The notes under the pieces: generated by a model
What the model was told of the DNA's origin: nothing
The model's database searches: none
What the model saw: only the letters and a program-made list of their open reading frames with translations
Shown here: piece after piece, positions 31,712-42,123 of the stretch
How positions within the stretch are numbered: position 1 is the stretch's first letter
Layout: each line of letters starts with the position of its first letter
Program-made: the position numbers and the translations under genes
NCBI GenBank assembly: GCA_001579985.1
Contig: LRSR01010044.1
Location: 1 to 44,792 of the forward strand
Direction of reading: 5' to 3'
Source: Hypsibius dujardini
Lineage: Eukaryota > Tardigrada > Eutardigrada > Parachela > Hypsibiidae
DNA length: 44,792 nt

Positions 31712-32802
31712 AAGGAGAAATATATTAATATAAAAATACAAAATAATACAATATTAATATAATATTAATCTTATAAAAATTAATTCAATAATAATATAGT
31801 ATTAATATAAAAAGGGTACCACTAGTCCCCCCCTGCACGCCCCCTGTCCGGCACTGTCATCCCCCTTTCACCCTTATTACATGATGGTTACCTCTTTTCC
31901 AAATACGGTAAATTATAAAAATCAAGCTAGCTTATTTATATTTCCTGTTTTTTATTTCGTTCAAGTTTATAGAAATCCCAGCTTTAAGTCTCAATTTATT
32001 AAGGATGCCATTACAATTAACTTAACTGAGATTCGTAAAATAAAGTTGTATCTCTGACCGAATAAATGTTAATTAAAACGGAAACGAGTTCTCTTTGAGT
32101 TTGTGACACATAATAGAGAACAAAACATTTTGATTGTCATTTTATATTTCGCTAGTTATCCAATATTAAAAGGTGTTTTGTACCGGTATGTTAATTAAAT
32201 CCATGCTAAATTAATACAAGTTAAAAAGGGGTGACAAAAGTAAAACGAGGTGAAAGGGGGGGGGTTAACCAACGGTTCCCTTGTAAAAAATTATATGATA
32301 CATAAATATAAAATACAAACATTGTATATAATATTTTTGCAAAAATACATTTTATGTAATATTAATGTATATATAATATTATGCAATATGCAATATATAA
32401 ATTTTACGGGATATTTATAAATACGAATTTTATGGAATATTTCTATATATATGTAATAAATATTTATATACACATATATTGTGTATTATTTAAATAATTA
32501 AATAACTAATTATTTATTAATACCATACTTCGGACAAATTTAAATTCAGATTAAAAACGACTGTGAACACAAAAGTAGAACGGTTCATCTAAAGAATTCT
32601 GCAACGAAATGTGTTTAATTGTCAACTGTCAAAAAATACATCCCGCGTTCAAGTGTAAAAAGACGAGGCAAATATTTATCCCACTAGGAATGTTTACTTC
32701 CTACATTACTAATTTAATTTTTGGTTCTGATATCGCATTATTTAATTTATTTTATTTTTTCAATTTTATTTGTTTAATTTTATTACATTTTACTGGTATC
32801 AG
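31712..32802. other. AT-rich intergenic sequence
   Basis: No gene is visible. An imperfect GGGTACC.../...GGTTCCC pair of C-rich ends near 31815 and 32280 may mark an old MITE, but no target duplication is found. 32280-32520 is extremely AT-rich low-complexity sequence. Confidence 0.4.
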
Positions 32803-32971
32803 CAAAGGGGGCGGGGCAGGGGTAACAATTGAACAATCAACCAATCAACTCCGCTCCGATTGCTCCGGATTGATCCCTGGTTGATTGGTTGATTGTTCAA
32901 GTATTATCCCTGCCCCGCCCCTTTTGCCCATTTCCGGGACCCTTCTTTGGATTAATTTCTATCGCTTACTG
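32803..32971. mobile_element. Second copy of the TA-target foldback MITE, left end truncated
   Basis: The palindrome with GGGCGGGGCAGG and its inverted copy matches 18782-18942. The right end (TCGCTTACTG then TA) is intact. The left arm lacks the terminal 50 or so bases. The intact end overlaps the last codons of the CBM14 gene. Confidence 0.85.
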
Positions 32972-34003
32972 TACCATCAATCAGCCGGCATTTGATTAAG
33001 CGTTTGTAATTGCACGATTGTATTTTGACATCGTAGACCATAGCCCAGGGACAATCCTGATCCTTCGGTACTCCGTTGGTGCACTGCAAAGAAATAAAAA
33101 GAAATTTCTGTCCTGCAAATCTATTCACAACGTCGCGATCTAAAAAATTAATCATTAAATCTAAATTAAAACTTTACCGGAAATTTACATATAAATTAAA
33201 ATTTTATTTGAACAGAACTGTAATTTTACTATTACCTAGCATAAACTGTAATTAATTAAAAATCTTTACATGGCTTTAATTACAATTAAATTTATTAAAT
33301 AATCATTTAATTTAATTATGATTTAGGTAATAATTATGATTAATTTAATTTAATTATAATTTAGGTAACGATTATAATTAATTTAATTTAGTTTAATTTA
33401 GTTAATTAATTTAGGTAGTAATTATAATTTTTTTTATTTTAATTTAAGTAGTAATTGGATAAATGTAGTTTTTCCGTTTCTGTCCCAATCAAATCTTTTA
33501 AAATATTTAGTTTCATTTTCAGGTTCAATTTCTGATAACACTAAATCAAATGTTTTATTAGCTAAAGATTTAATTTAACGGGGAGAGAAACTAAGAAACT
33601 ATAATTACATCTGATTCTACTTTCAGTTAAATTATTTAATTTTCGATTGCCTTCAATTAAATTACTTAACGTTGAGCCAAAAGTTTGATTACTAAAAAAT
33701 TAACCTGGACATTCTTAGTAATTAATTTGAAGTTGACTAAAAAAAGCAAATTAACAGATTAATTATTTTTTCATATCGAATCGCTTGGTGGAAAATTGTC
33801 TTTACTCATACCTGTAGGAATTTATCACAGGAATAAGGATGCCGGTAGTTTCCGTCGCCGATATTGCAAATTTCCCGCAGCAGAAGTTCCTCATCGGCAA
33901 TCACCGTGGACTGCCTGACGAACCGCGACCGCAACGGTCCGGCCCATACAGCCGGTCCCAGCAGAAGTACAATTTTTAATGCTGCTAATTCCTGAAAATT
34001 CAT
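32952..34003 (-). CDS. Secreted chitin-binding (peritrophin-A, CBM14) protein
   Basis: Two exons on the minus strand, 34003-33812 and 33083-32952 (donor CAG|GTATGA, acceptor TTTGCAG|TGC, phase 0), give 107 residues. The start ATG at 34003 opens a signal peptide (residues 1-21, cleavage near VWA). One CBM14 domain follows with six Cys at 46, 59, 65, 75, 88 and 96, the spacing C-x12-C-x5-C-x9-C-x12-C-x7-C being typical of chitin-binding peritrophin domains. Such proteins act outside the cell on chitinous cuticle or gut lining. The last five codons and the TAA lie in the end of a MITE. Alternatively a donor near that end (GTACAG or GTAAGC) splices to an exon further down. Confidence 0.82.
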
Positions 34004-34645
34004 TTTAGATATTTGGAAGCGCGCAGCGAAGAATAACTCCAACTAACCGCGTTTTCTTTTCAAATTTCTCAAGAAAAAAATACGGAAGTGCGACGGTGCG
34101 CATTTAGCTCGTTAGTTGGTCTGTTTGTTGTGACGGATGATACTATTTCTCTCTTTTTGCTCTGTTTGAGCGTTGCTCTGAATGGGTCAGTCTCGTTACC
34201 AGGTACTACACCGCCGGTCGCGGTCCGCGAGTCATCCGAAAGTGATGGCCGCGATATCATGCTGACAAAATGTAATATGTTATAATAAGTGCCATGCGAG
34301 GGCGATTGATGTCGCTGTGTTGCCGACAGACAGTGTGGGTTAATAGCGCAACTCGAATTCACTTTTCTCTTTTTTTCTCGAACAGATAAATTATGTGTTG
34401 GTAGGCGCTGATCTATCGCTGTCTGTCGGTCAAGATCGCACAGCCTGTCCTCTGGTCGACAGGTTCAGACACAGACACAAACACAGACACAGACACAGAC
34501 ACAGACACAGACACAGACACAGACACAGACACAGACACAGACACAGGCACAGACACAGGCACAGACACATTTCCCTTTATTACTAAGTCAGAAAATGAGG
34601 TAAAGCTATGAGTATGATAATTGGTTTGTGTTGTCTTGTTGCTAT
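34004..34645. other. Spacer between the CBM14 and LRR genes
   Basis: It carries the likely promoter of the minus-strand CBM14 gene and a (CAGACA)n hexanucleotide run. No further gene is seen. Confidence 0.5.
34465..34570 (+). repeat. (CAGACA)n microsatellite
   Basis: About 17 units of CAGACA with single AAC/GGC variants. Confidence 0.95.
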
Positions 34646-37600
34646 TTATCCTTCTGCGGCACCTCCGTTTTCCTCCCACGGACAGTCGAGATTGATGGAG
34701 AACTCTGTCTGATCCGGAGCACCCAACAGATTGGCCTTCGAACAGTTCACAGGCACGTAAATATCCCGCTGTTTGAAGGAACTACTCAAAATCCCCCCGA
34801 ATCGATGGACCTCCCCGACCCTTTTCGCTGCAATCAGTTGCGGATTCTTTTTGAGAAAGACTTCAAGCCAGTCGTGAGAGCAGTCGCAGTGCAGCAATCG
34901 TAAATGCTCCTGCATGGCCTTGGTCATGGGTCGGTCTGTCTTGTAACCGGTGTCAAGGGTCACCTGCAATATTTATTCAAATACAAATTTAAATTTAATT
35001 AACCCTCTGGTTGCCGGGTGTTTTAGGTATACGGGTAGTGCTGGGTCAGCCAACGTTGGCTTAAATAGGGAAAGTACCTAACTTGTATGGTTGACATGAC
35101 AAGGGTTCATTTGGCACTTTCCCTGTTCGGTTAGTGCCGTACCACCAGACGGCGCTGTTGCGCCTCCACACAACAACCTGACAACAGCTGACATTTTGCC
35201 AATAGGGAATCAAAACATCTTCCTAGTGAGTTCAATTTTTTCATTCCGCTCTCGATTGCTTGTTTATTTCATTTTCAATTGGATTTTATCGGTATAGTCG
35301 TTGGCTAGAAGTCTTTTTAATTTCGAAGCCCGGAATTTTTTTTTCAGCACGCACCGCAAGTTAGTATACATGCCATTTAAGTTTAAGCCAAGTTTGGCTT
35401 AATGAGTTCTCACCACTTCCGAAAGCTTTTTTCAAAAGTTGTTTTTACTTTATATTTTACGGTTCTGTTAGAGGATCAAAACAAAAAACCGTATCAAAAA
35501 AGTGCAAATGCTCAATGAGCAAATGGAGTTTGAAGGAAGAATTAAGCCAGTGTAAGCTGACCGGCACTCAGAGGGTTAAAAAATAAATTTAATACCATTT
35601 AATTTAAAAAAACAAATACCTAAAAAAATAAAAAAAAATAAAAAAAACAAGTCTGTCTAAGTTGGGGCATTATTCGAGTGCCGAATTAACGCCAGACTCA
35701 CCTCAAACTATTTTTCTTTTTTAACCGTAAACCTACTTCAGCGATGAACATAAAAATATACGAGGGTATTTTGCCGGTAAAGTCAGACAACGGTCTCTTG
35801 TATAGGTTTTCTCTGTAATATTTTAAATTTTGCAAAACACAGAAACATTCCGTTTTCATTTATTTTCCCTGCAAAAATAGCGGTTTTAGAACTAACTTTA
35901 ACACAATTATTTTGACACTCTTTCATTTCAAATTCAATTTCAAGTCCATTGGCATTACCCAAATATGTTTCGGAGATCAGAGGGCGGAGTTCTGGATATT
36001 TTTCAAAGGGCCCAATAATTCCAGCGAGGATGTCCAGTTTTAGTCTATAGCTCCGCCCCCTGGCCTCAGACTTTTTTTAACTAATGCCAATTAAATCCAA
36101 ATTAAATTTGAAACGGAATAGTATGAAAAATATCATATTTTAAGTAATGGTTAAAATCACTATTTTATAGTGAATATGAAGGGAAATGGAACCTTCCATT
36201 GTTTTCCCAACTTTGAAATGTTGCCAAAAAATAAACTTTGCCTGACTTTACCGGCGAAAAAACATTTCATTCTCATCCCTACAGTAGGTCTAATTAAAAA
36301 ATATATTTCAGAGTGATTCTGAATTCGGCACTTGCATAATGACCTAAGTAAGTAAATGACCTAAGTAAATAGTTTAAAAATCCATTAATTTACCGGAAGC
36401 GTAAACGCCCATTTTTTTAATCAGTTGGAATTAAGATTTTCTATGCTGCTTTAACAGGGTGCACACGTCTGCCCTTTCTGTATTTAAAACTAAAATAAAA
36501 AACTAGCACACAGTCAGAACGAAACGACTGCAAGATTTTTGCACATTTAACGTACGTTCTAAATTTATTTTAAACAAAGATTAGAGGTCAAAGCTATTCG
36601 GCCAGAGTTTCTCCGGCTGAATAGCCGAGTCACTATCTAGCCGGATTTTCTCCGGCTGCATGGGCAAGCCACTATTTGACCTGCTCGGCCGGACTCCTTG
36701 ACAATATGGGAGCAACTGTCAACTATTGGATTATTGGACCTAGTGAAATTGCAGTGCAAAATTCGCAGAAGCCGCAGGTACCTAGGAGTATGTGCCGGTT
36801 TCAAGGAGACTAATGGCGAGATCTCAAGGATGACAACCTACGTGATCGAGACTTGTACAGAGTGTTCCAGTTATCCTTCATAGTATTTTGTTTGATTGTT
36901 TCCACGCTCAATGGGGACGGGAAAAAGTTTCTAAAAACTTGTTATCGTGTCCCGGTCTAATTTTTTATAATTCCTTCTTGAGTTGGCAAACTTTTATCTT
37001 TTTCAGTTTTTCAAAAAAAATATTCTTGGACGTCATCGGACGTAGTCGTCCCTCTCGGGCACTTTTTTGATAATTTTGAATGGCGAATATCTTCTGATTA
37101 ACCTTGTTTTGCACTTTTCTGATAAGTAATTAAAACTGCAACCTTCAAAATTCAACGTTTTCAGCTGACTGGTCTAGTTACAGAGGGAAATATGAGAAGC
37201 TCAGCGACCCAAGTTCATCCCATCCCAAAATAATTTTATTTTACGGTTCTTCCTCTTAATCTCTGTAATGCATCTTGCTAACTCAAAAAGCTCAATTTTG
37301 AAGGTTGCAATTTTCAATGCCTATCGGAAAAGTGGTTAAACAGAAGATATTCGCCATTCAAAGTCATCAAAAGAGTGCCCGAAAGAGACGGCTACGTTCG
37401 ATGACGTCATATGATTTGTTTTGAAAAATTGAAAAGGACAAAAGTTTGCCAACTCAACAAGGGGTCATAAAAAAATAGATTGGAATACGAAAACAATAAT
37501 CCATGGTCACTGCGGCTGGCGACCCGGCGAGATTTAAAGACGATTTCAAAGCGCCGGGTTGCCCTTAAAATTTAAATTAATTTTACCTGCTTTAAAAACT

Positions 37601-39109
37601 GCAACGACTCGAAGGCGCCCTCTTCGATCTCCTTGACGGTCGACTTGGCCAGGATGAACATGGTCAGTCGAGGGTAGAAGAGAAGGTCATCGGTACGAAT
37701 GACCACGTTACTGCAGTTTGACAGGCCGATGTGGGTGATAATCGGCAGCTCCAGTTCGCGAAGGGCCGACAAGCTAAAAGAGAGACGATACGTTAGAAAT
37801 TATTATATCAACGAGGATTGTCGAATCAATACTTTATGTATCTAGCAAATATTCAGAGGGGAATGCAGAATGTCTATATTCAATTTATATTTGATTATTA
37901 TCTATAATTGTGATGATTTTTATAATTAGTTTTATCGGCCAGGATTTGAACACTTTTTGGGCAGAATTTCCAAGTTGAGAACACAGTGGAAGATCCCTGA
38001 TTTCGGCCCTAATTTTGACCGTAACAACTTCAATTTTGGGAAATGGTTAAACTAAAAAAATTGACAAAGCCATTTTTAAAATTCAATTTGAAATAGACTG
38101 GCATGAGCAGAATCTTTTTTGGACTTCAGGAGGCGTAAGCGACAGGTCATTGTCGAGCCTGACCGGAAACTTACGAGTGATATTCCAGAAATATTCAAAA
38201 ATGGTATTGTCAATTTTTTTAAATTTAACCATTTCCCAAAATTGAAGTTTTACAGTTAAAATCAGAGAAAAATGGAATCTTCCAGTGTTTTCCCAACTTT
38301 GAAATTCTGCCAAAAACAAACTTCTGTGTCCTAACCAATGAAATTAATTTCTAAAAGTATCATAATTATAGCTCTATTAAAAAAATATAACCGAAAACAT
38401 TCTGGGTTCCTCCTTCTGAAAATTGTCCCAAGTTAAAAATGTAGAAAACACTGCACACAATATCGTACTGTAGAGTCTCGACCACTTAGTGCCAGTTTTT
38501 AATGAGCCCCGTATATTATGCCCTGCAGTTATAATATACGGGGCTCATTAAAAACTAGCACCAAACAATCGAGACTCTGCCGTACCTGAAGTCGGGATAG
38601 TCCGCCACGATGAGGACGATTAAAATGTCCGCCACTGGTTCGAAGACATTCTGCTTGAACTCTCTTTTACCGTTGATAGTCACTTCCAGACCGCGACTGG
38701 CATTGAGTCGTTGAATTTTGGTGAAAAAATACTGAATCTCAATGTTGCTCGCGTCGGCTGTACACGTCGCGATCAAACCGAGTCCGTCCGCGCAGTTGTT
38801 GGATTCCTTGCCGATCCGGCAGTTTTCCGTGTTCACACCGAGACACTTCTCCGGAGTGACGCGATTCATCAGGAAGGTCGGATGGTGAAACATTGCGGCC
38901 ACTGCCGCACTGGGCGTGGTTATGGAGATGTTGTCGGACCGATCCGGCGTGATGTTCTTAAAGAAGTCCCCTTCGTTGGAAGCTACAATGATCGTGCCGA
39001 TCGTGTCTGACTCTTGCGACAACGGCGTGCTTGTCTCTTCAGAACGGGTCAATTTGTTTGCCATCCCAAAAGTTTTATTCCTCAATTCATTGCATTTTAA
39101 TATAAACAT
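34646..39109 (-). CDS. Extracellular leucine-rich-repeat protein
   Basis: Three exons on the minus strand: 39109-38586, 37773-37587 and 34963-34646. Frame is kept across donors TTCAG|GTACGG and AAGCAG|GTAAAA, giving about 342 residues. Exon 1 has several NxS/T sites and a Cys cluster (CLG....NC..........NC) like an N-terminal cap, then beta-strand-like repeats. Exon 2 encodes about two LRR units (L..L.L pattern, EEGAFESL). Exon 3 finishes an LRR and carries a C-terminal cap with C-D-C (HCDCSHDWLEVFL) and later Cys. This organisation is that of secreted or membrane LRR proteins. No signal peptide follows the ATG at 39109, so an upstream exon may be missing. No transmembrane segment is seen. 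Both introns are full of foldback elements. Confidence 0.72.
35768..36262. mobile_element. MITE in LRR intron 2, GCCGGTAAAGTCAG ends
   Basis: Inverted ends TTTTGCCGGTAAAGTCAG and CTGACTTTACCGGCGAAAA. A subterminal block (CCAACTTTGAAAT) is shared with the element at 37930-38345, so they are one family. Confidence 0.7.
36955..37482. mobile_element. Long foldback element in LRR intron 2
   Basis: Two arms of about 170 bp share GAGTTGGCAAACTTTT, TCGGGCAC, TTGAATGGCGAATATCTTCTG and AACCTTCAAAATT in inverted order around a loop near 37200. No coding capacity. Confidence 0.8.
37930..38345. mobile_element. Foldback element in LRR intron 1
   Basis: Arms of about 100 bp share GGCAGAATTTC, GGAAGAT and AACTTCAATTTTGGGAAATG in inverted orientation. 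Confidence 0.75.
38468..38582. mobile_element. 115-bp hairpin MITE at the exon 1 donor of the LRR gene
   Basis: Nearly complete palindrome (arms with AGAGTCTCGA and TTTTTAATGAGCCCCG) flanked by TA (38566-type loop excluded; flanks at 38466-38467 and 38583-38584). The right TA is bases 2-3 of the intron of the minus-strand LRR gene. Confidence 0.85.
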
Positions 39110-40183
39110 TTACTTGTAAAATATACTCTAGCAAATTGATTGACTTGATTGAATCGATTGGCATACAAAAAGAGGTATTCAAGGTTGAGAGTAAAGGATC
39201 CATGCGTTTCCTAGATTTGTCCTGCCGTCAGTGCCAGGAAAATAAAATGACCAATAATCAGGGGCCCTGCTTGAAGTGCTAAATAGGTCAACTGATTCAG
39301 ACTCTGAATTTCAGAGTATCTGTCGATTATTGTTAAAAACACTATTCAGCCGATTCAAGTGCAGATCGGCTGTAGAATTATGATCAGGTTTGATTGTCTT
39401 CTTATTCTTACTTTGAGGGATGGTCGGAAATGTGATCGGCTGCGCCTGTGATCATGCCCAATTTGATTACTGTAGCGACGCAATTCTAAGGCGCAGCTGC
39501 AGCCACGCCCCCGGGCTGTTTGCTCACCACTCCGTCTGAATTGCCCTAAATATTTTATTCCAATTATTTACCGTTAAAAATCTATCGTTTCTGTTTAAAA
39601 TACCCGAAATGTTTTTTACCGAAAACCGAAGAAATACAATTTTGGAGCGCTGGTCTTTGCCTCATGGATTGTCTGAGCGAAAATTTGCCAGAACGGAGAA
39701 AATCGGAGAGGCTACCCTTCGCCGGTGGCTAACGTAAGGGTCTGCTTCTTCGATTGATTGATCTCTTGATTGAATGTTTGTGAAGATCATTAAGCATGTA
39801 GGCCGTTGGTAAGTTGCTTGATTAAAGACTGAGGCGCATTTCAGTGGGTAGGTGCTTTTGTACGCACACCTGGGGCCATATATACGGAAAATGCAGTTTG
39901 CGTTGCGCCTTAGAATCGCATCGCTACAGTACTTTCATATGTAAAATTTGTCTGACTTCTTTTCCCGATTACGCTTATCAAAACAGGTATTTTTATTAAT
40001 TTATTGCCTGCCTGAGAGATTGAAAAACACACACGTTTTATAATTACCTGCGCTCTGGTTGGGCCTCGTATCACAGTAACACACTCTCAAACTCCGAAAT
40101 GGTCCGCAGGCTCCCGTTTTTCTGCCTTACTTTTGACAAACTAGGGCGCAATCAGGTTCGATCGACTCACATGCCCCTACATA
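39110..40183. other. Intergenic sequence upstream of the LRR gene
   Basis: It contains the MITE at 39470-39929 and a small palindrome CAGCCGAT...ATCGGCTG near 39347-39372. An upstream exon with the LRR signal peptide could be here but I could not identify one. Confidence 0.4.
39470..39929. mobile_element. 460-bp MITE, Tc1/mariner type (TA target)
   Basis: Inverted ends CTGTAGCGACGCAATTCTAA (left) and CTGTAGCGATGCGATTCTAA (right, on the other strand) are flanked by TA at 39468-39469 and 39930-39931. Confidence 0.85.
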
Positions 40184-41502
40184 CCCCGTGCGGGGTTCAT
40201 TTTGGCACAAAATTAAAAGTAGGTCAGCGGGCGCGCATTCTGGACGATTTGAGTGAGTGAGCACTCAATCGAGAGACAAAAGCCCCCTCTCTCACTCACA
40301 CAAAGAGAAAATTTCATTTGTTTACATTTGAAAGAGCGGGAAGATGATTAGTAAAGAGATCCGAAATCTCGTTGTGTCTTGGCTCTTCCGAGGGTTTTCG
40401 ATACCTCAGATTGCGATTTGTTACAGAACAAGGTTTCAAAACGTAGTATTTATCGTTTCGCATCGGAAAATGCCCAAAAGGCGCGGCGGAAGGCGAAAAA
40501 GCCGAAGAAGCAGCCCATGCGGAAAATGACCCCGGCAGCGACGGTGCGACGCATGGTGCGAATGCTGACCATCAGAAAAGCCTATCACTCCTTCCGTTCT
40601 GTGGCCAACGCTCTCCAACTTGACGAAAGCACTGTACGGTCTCATCTGCAAGATCGGAACATCAGATGCTTCAAGAAAATCAAGCGCAACCTCATCCCCG
40701 AGACCCAAAAGGAAGCGCGGCGGAAATGCGCCATGAATCTCCGCAAGACCATCCGGATGTCGGACGTTCCCAACATGCTCTTCTTGAATGAATGCTACAT
40801 TTGTGTCGGCAAGTACTTTAATCATCAAAACGAACGATGTTACGGATATTCGCTGGAGACAATTGGCAATGGGAAGAAGTTCAAGCAATTTCCCAAGACA
40901 GCTTTGTGTGCGATGGTTTTTGGCGCCGTTTCTTTCTCCGGTCGATCTCCCCTCGTTGTTTTGAAGTCCGGTTTCAGCCTGAACCAGCATACCTACAAGA
41001 ACAGCTGCCTAAAACCAATGCTGGAGGACCTCCCCTACGGTCTGGAAGCAATTCGGCGATTTTGTATCAAGACAAAGCACCGTGCCACGCGGCAGGAACT
41101 GTGCAGGCCTTTTTGAAAGAAAAAATGCCCTGCTTCATCCCGAACGCCGATATCCCGCCCCACAGCTCCGATCTCAATCCCTTCGAATATTGTGTGTGGA
41201 GCCTACTGAAGGAGCGTATCAACAAACACGGACTCATCTCCAGCTTCGACCGATTGGCCAAGATATTGAGGGACGAATGGAAGGCCATTTCGCAGCAAGT
41301 GATTCAGGACAGCATCAGTTTCTGGATGTCTCGGGTTCGCAAGGTGGAGAAGGCCAGAGGCTCTCATATTGAGTAAACTCTTTTTTGTTTTCGGTAGAAG
41401 ACTTATTTCTCTATTTTTCGTTATTTTTTGGTAATTTTTTGACGAAATTTTGTGAATAAAAAAAGAAGAAAAAGTGTGTGCCAAAATGAACCCCGCACCT
41501 GG
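40184..41502 (+). mobile_element. Tc1/mariner element, DD37E type, 1319 bp
   Basis: Terminal inverted repeats of about 27 bp sharing GTGCGGGGTTCATTTTGGCA, flanked by TA (40182-40183 and 41503-41504). It encloses one transposase gene. Both ends are intact, so it could be moved by an enzyme supplied elsewhere. Confidence 0.92.
40344..41376 (+). pseudogene. Tc1/mariner transposase, frameshifted
   Basis: Starts at ATG 40344 with a helix-turn-helix N-terminus, then changes frame near 40405 and again near 41047, ending with TAA at 41374-41376. The second Asp (QDKAPCH) and the Glu (SSDLNPFE) are separated by 37 residues, which places it in the DD37E group. The first catalytic position reads LFLNEC, Asn replacing the expected Asp. 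Two frameshifts plus loss of a catalytic Asp make it inactive. Confidence 0.9.
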
Positions 41503-41772
41503 TACGTCTAGCTAATTAACTTGGCTAAACGATAAAAAAAACCCCATCAGATAAACTCTCGAGTCAAAGGGTGAATTTGAATTGATGTTGTTTGATCTAC
41601 TTCAAGTCTTTTGGCTGTTTGATTTAGATATTAACAGGCTCTCCAAGTTCTCATAGGAATAAAGACGTTCGGGGAGTTGAAAGCTTCGTCCGGAGCTACA
41701 TTCGCGAGTAAATTTATACTTTCATTTACTCTCCCCCAATATACCTCGCGATATACTTTCGGTGTAAAAACT

Positions 41773-41778
41773 TTTATT
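41773..41778 (-). terminator. Polyadenylation signal of the defensin-like gene
   Basis: AATAAA on the minus strand, 45 bases past the TAG of the defensin-like ORF. Confidence 0.6.
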
Positions 41779-41822
41779 GGGAGAGGACAACAGATTTTAT
41801 GTGTTGTTGTTTCCATGCAATA

Positions 41823-42123
41823 CTAGCTGGCTGTTGCAGTGACTCTCTGCTTTGTCGTTGGACTTTGACTGGGCGACGCTCCAGTGGTTGGCTCTACTTT
41901 TGTCAAAGCATCACAGGAGCACACGGTCAAGGTGCGAAACGCCCTGCATGTCCCGATTCCTCGTCCATCCTGTTGGCAGGCCAGTGCACACGCAGGGTCG
42001 TTCGACTCACAGTTACCGGTATACGTTTCGCTGATCCAAAGCTCGGCTTGACTGAATTTCGGGCTTAAAAGCAGAGGGATGAAGACGGCAAAGATGTGTT
42101 TAAAGACTTTTTGGCAGCATCAT
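41823..42123 (-). CDS. Defensin-like (CS-alpha-beta) secreted peptide, frame disturbed near start
   Basis: On the minus strand the frame open from 42119 to the TAG at 41823-41825 encodes a hydrophobic leader (about 20 residues, rich in Phe, Ile and Leu, ending before ELW), then a six-Cys domain spaced C-x6-C-x3-C-x9-C-x8-C-x-C, starting at 42011. That is the CS-alpha-beta pattern of invertebrate defensins. A 29-residue Ser/Thr/Pro-rich tail follows. The two ATG codons at 42123 and 42120 are out of frame by one base with the leader, separated by a run of five A (complement of 42108-42112). Either that run carries a real or assembly insertion, or the start lies in an upstream exon. Likely role: antimicrobial peptide released outside the cell. 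No toxin activity is implied. Confidence 0.6.

Noticed and set aside
31251-31733. 160-residue plus-strand ORF rich in Arg-Trp-Asn repeats
   Set aside because: It lacks an ATG and is open only because of the 9-bp repeat that keeps several frames open.
34413-34679. Ser-Val or His-Arg repeat proteins at 34.4-34.7 kb
   Set aside because: They are translations of the CAGACA hexanucleotide repeat.
36698-37070. Two short plus-strand ORFs in LRR intron 2
   Set aside because: They overlap or adjoin foldback elements and show no protein features.
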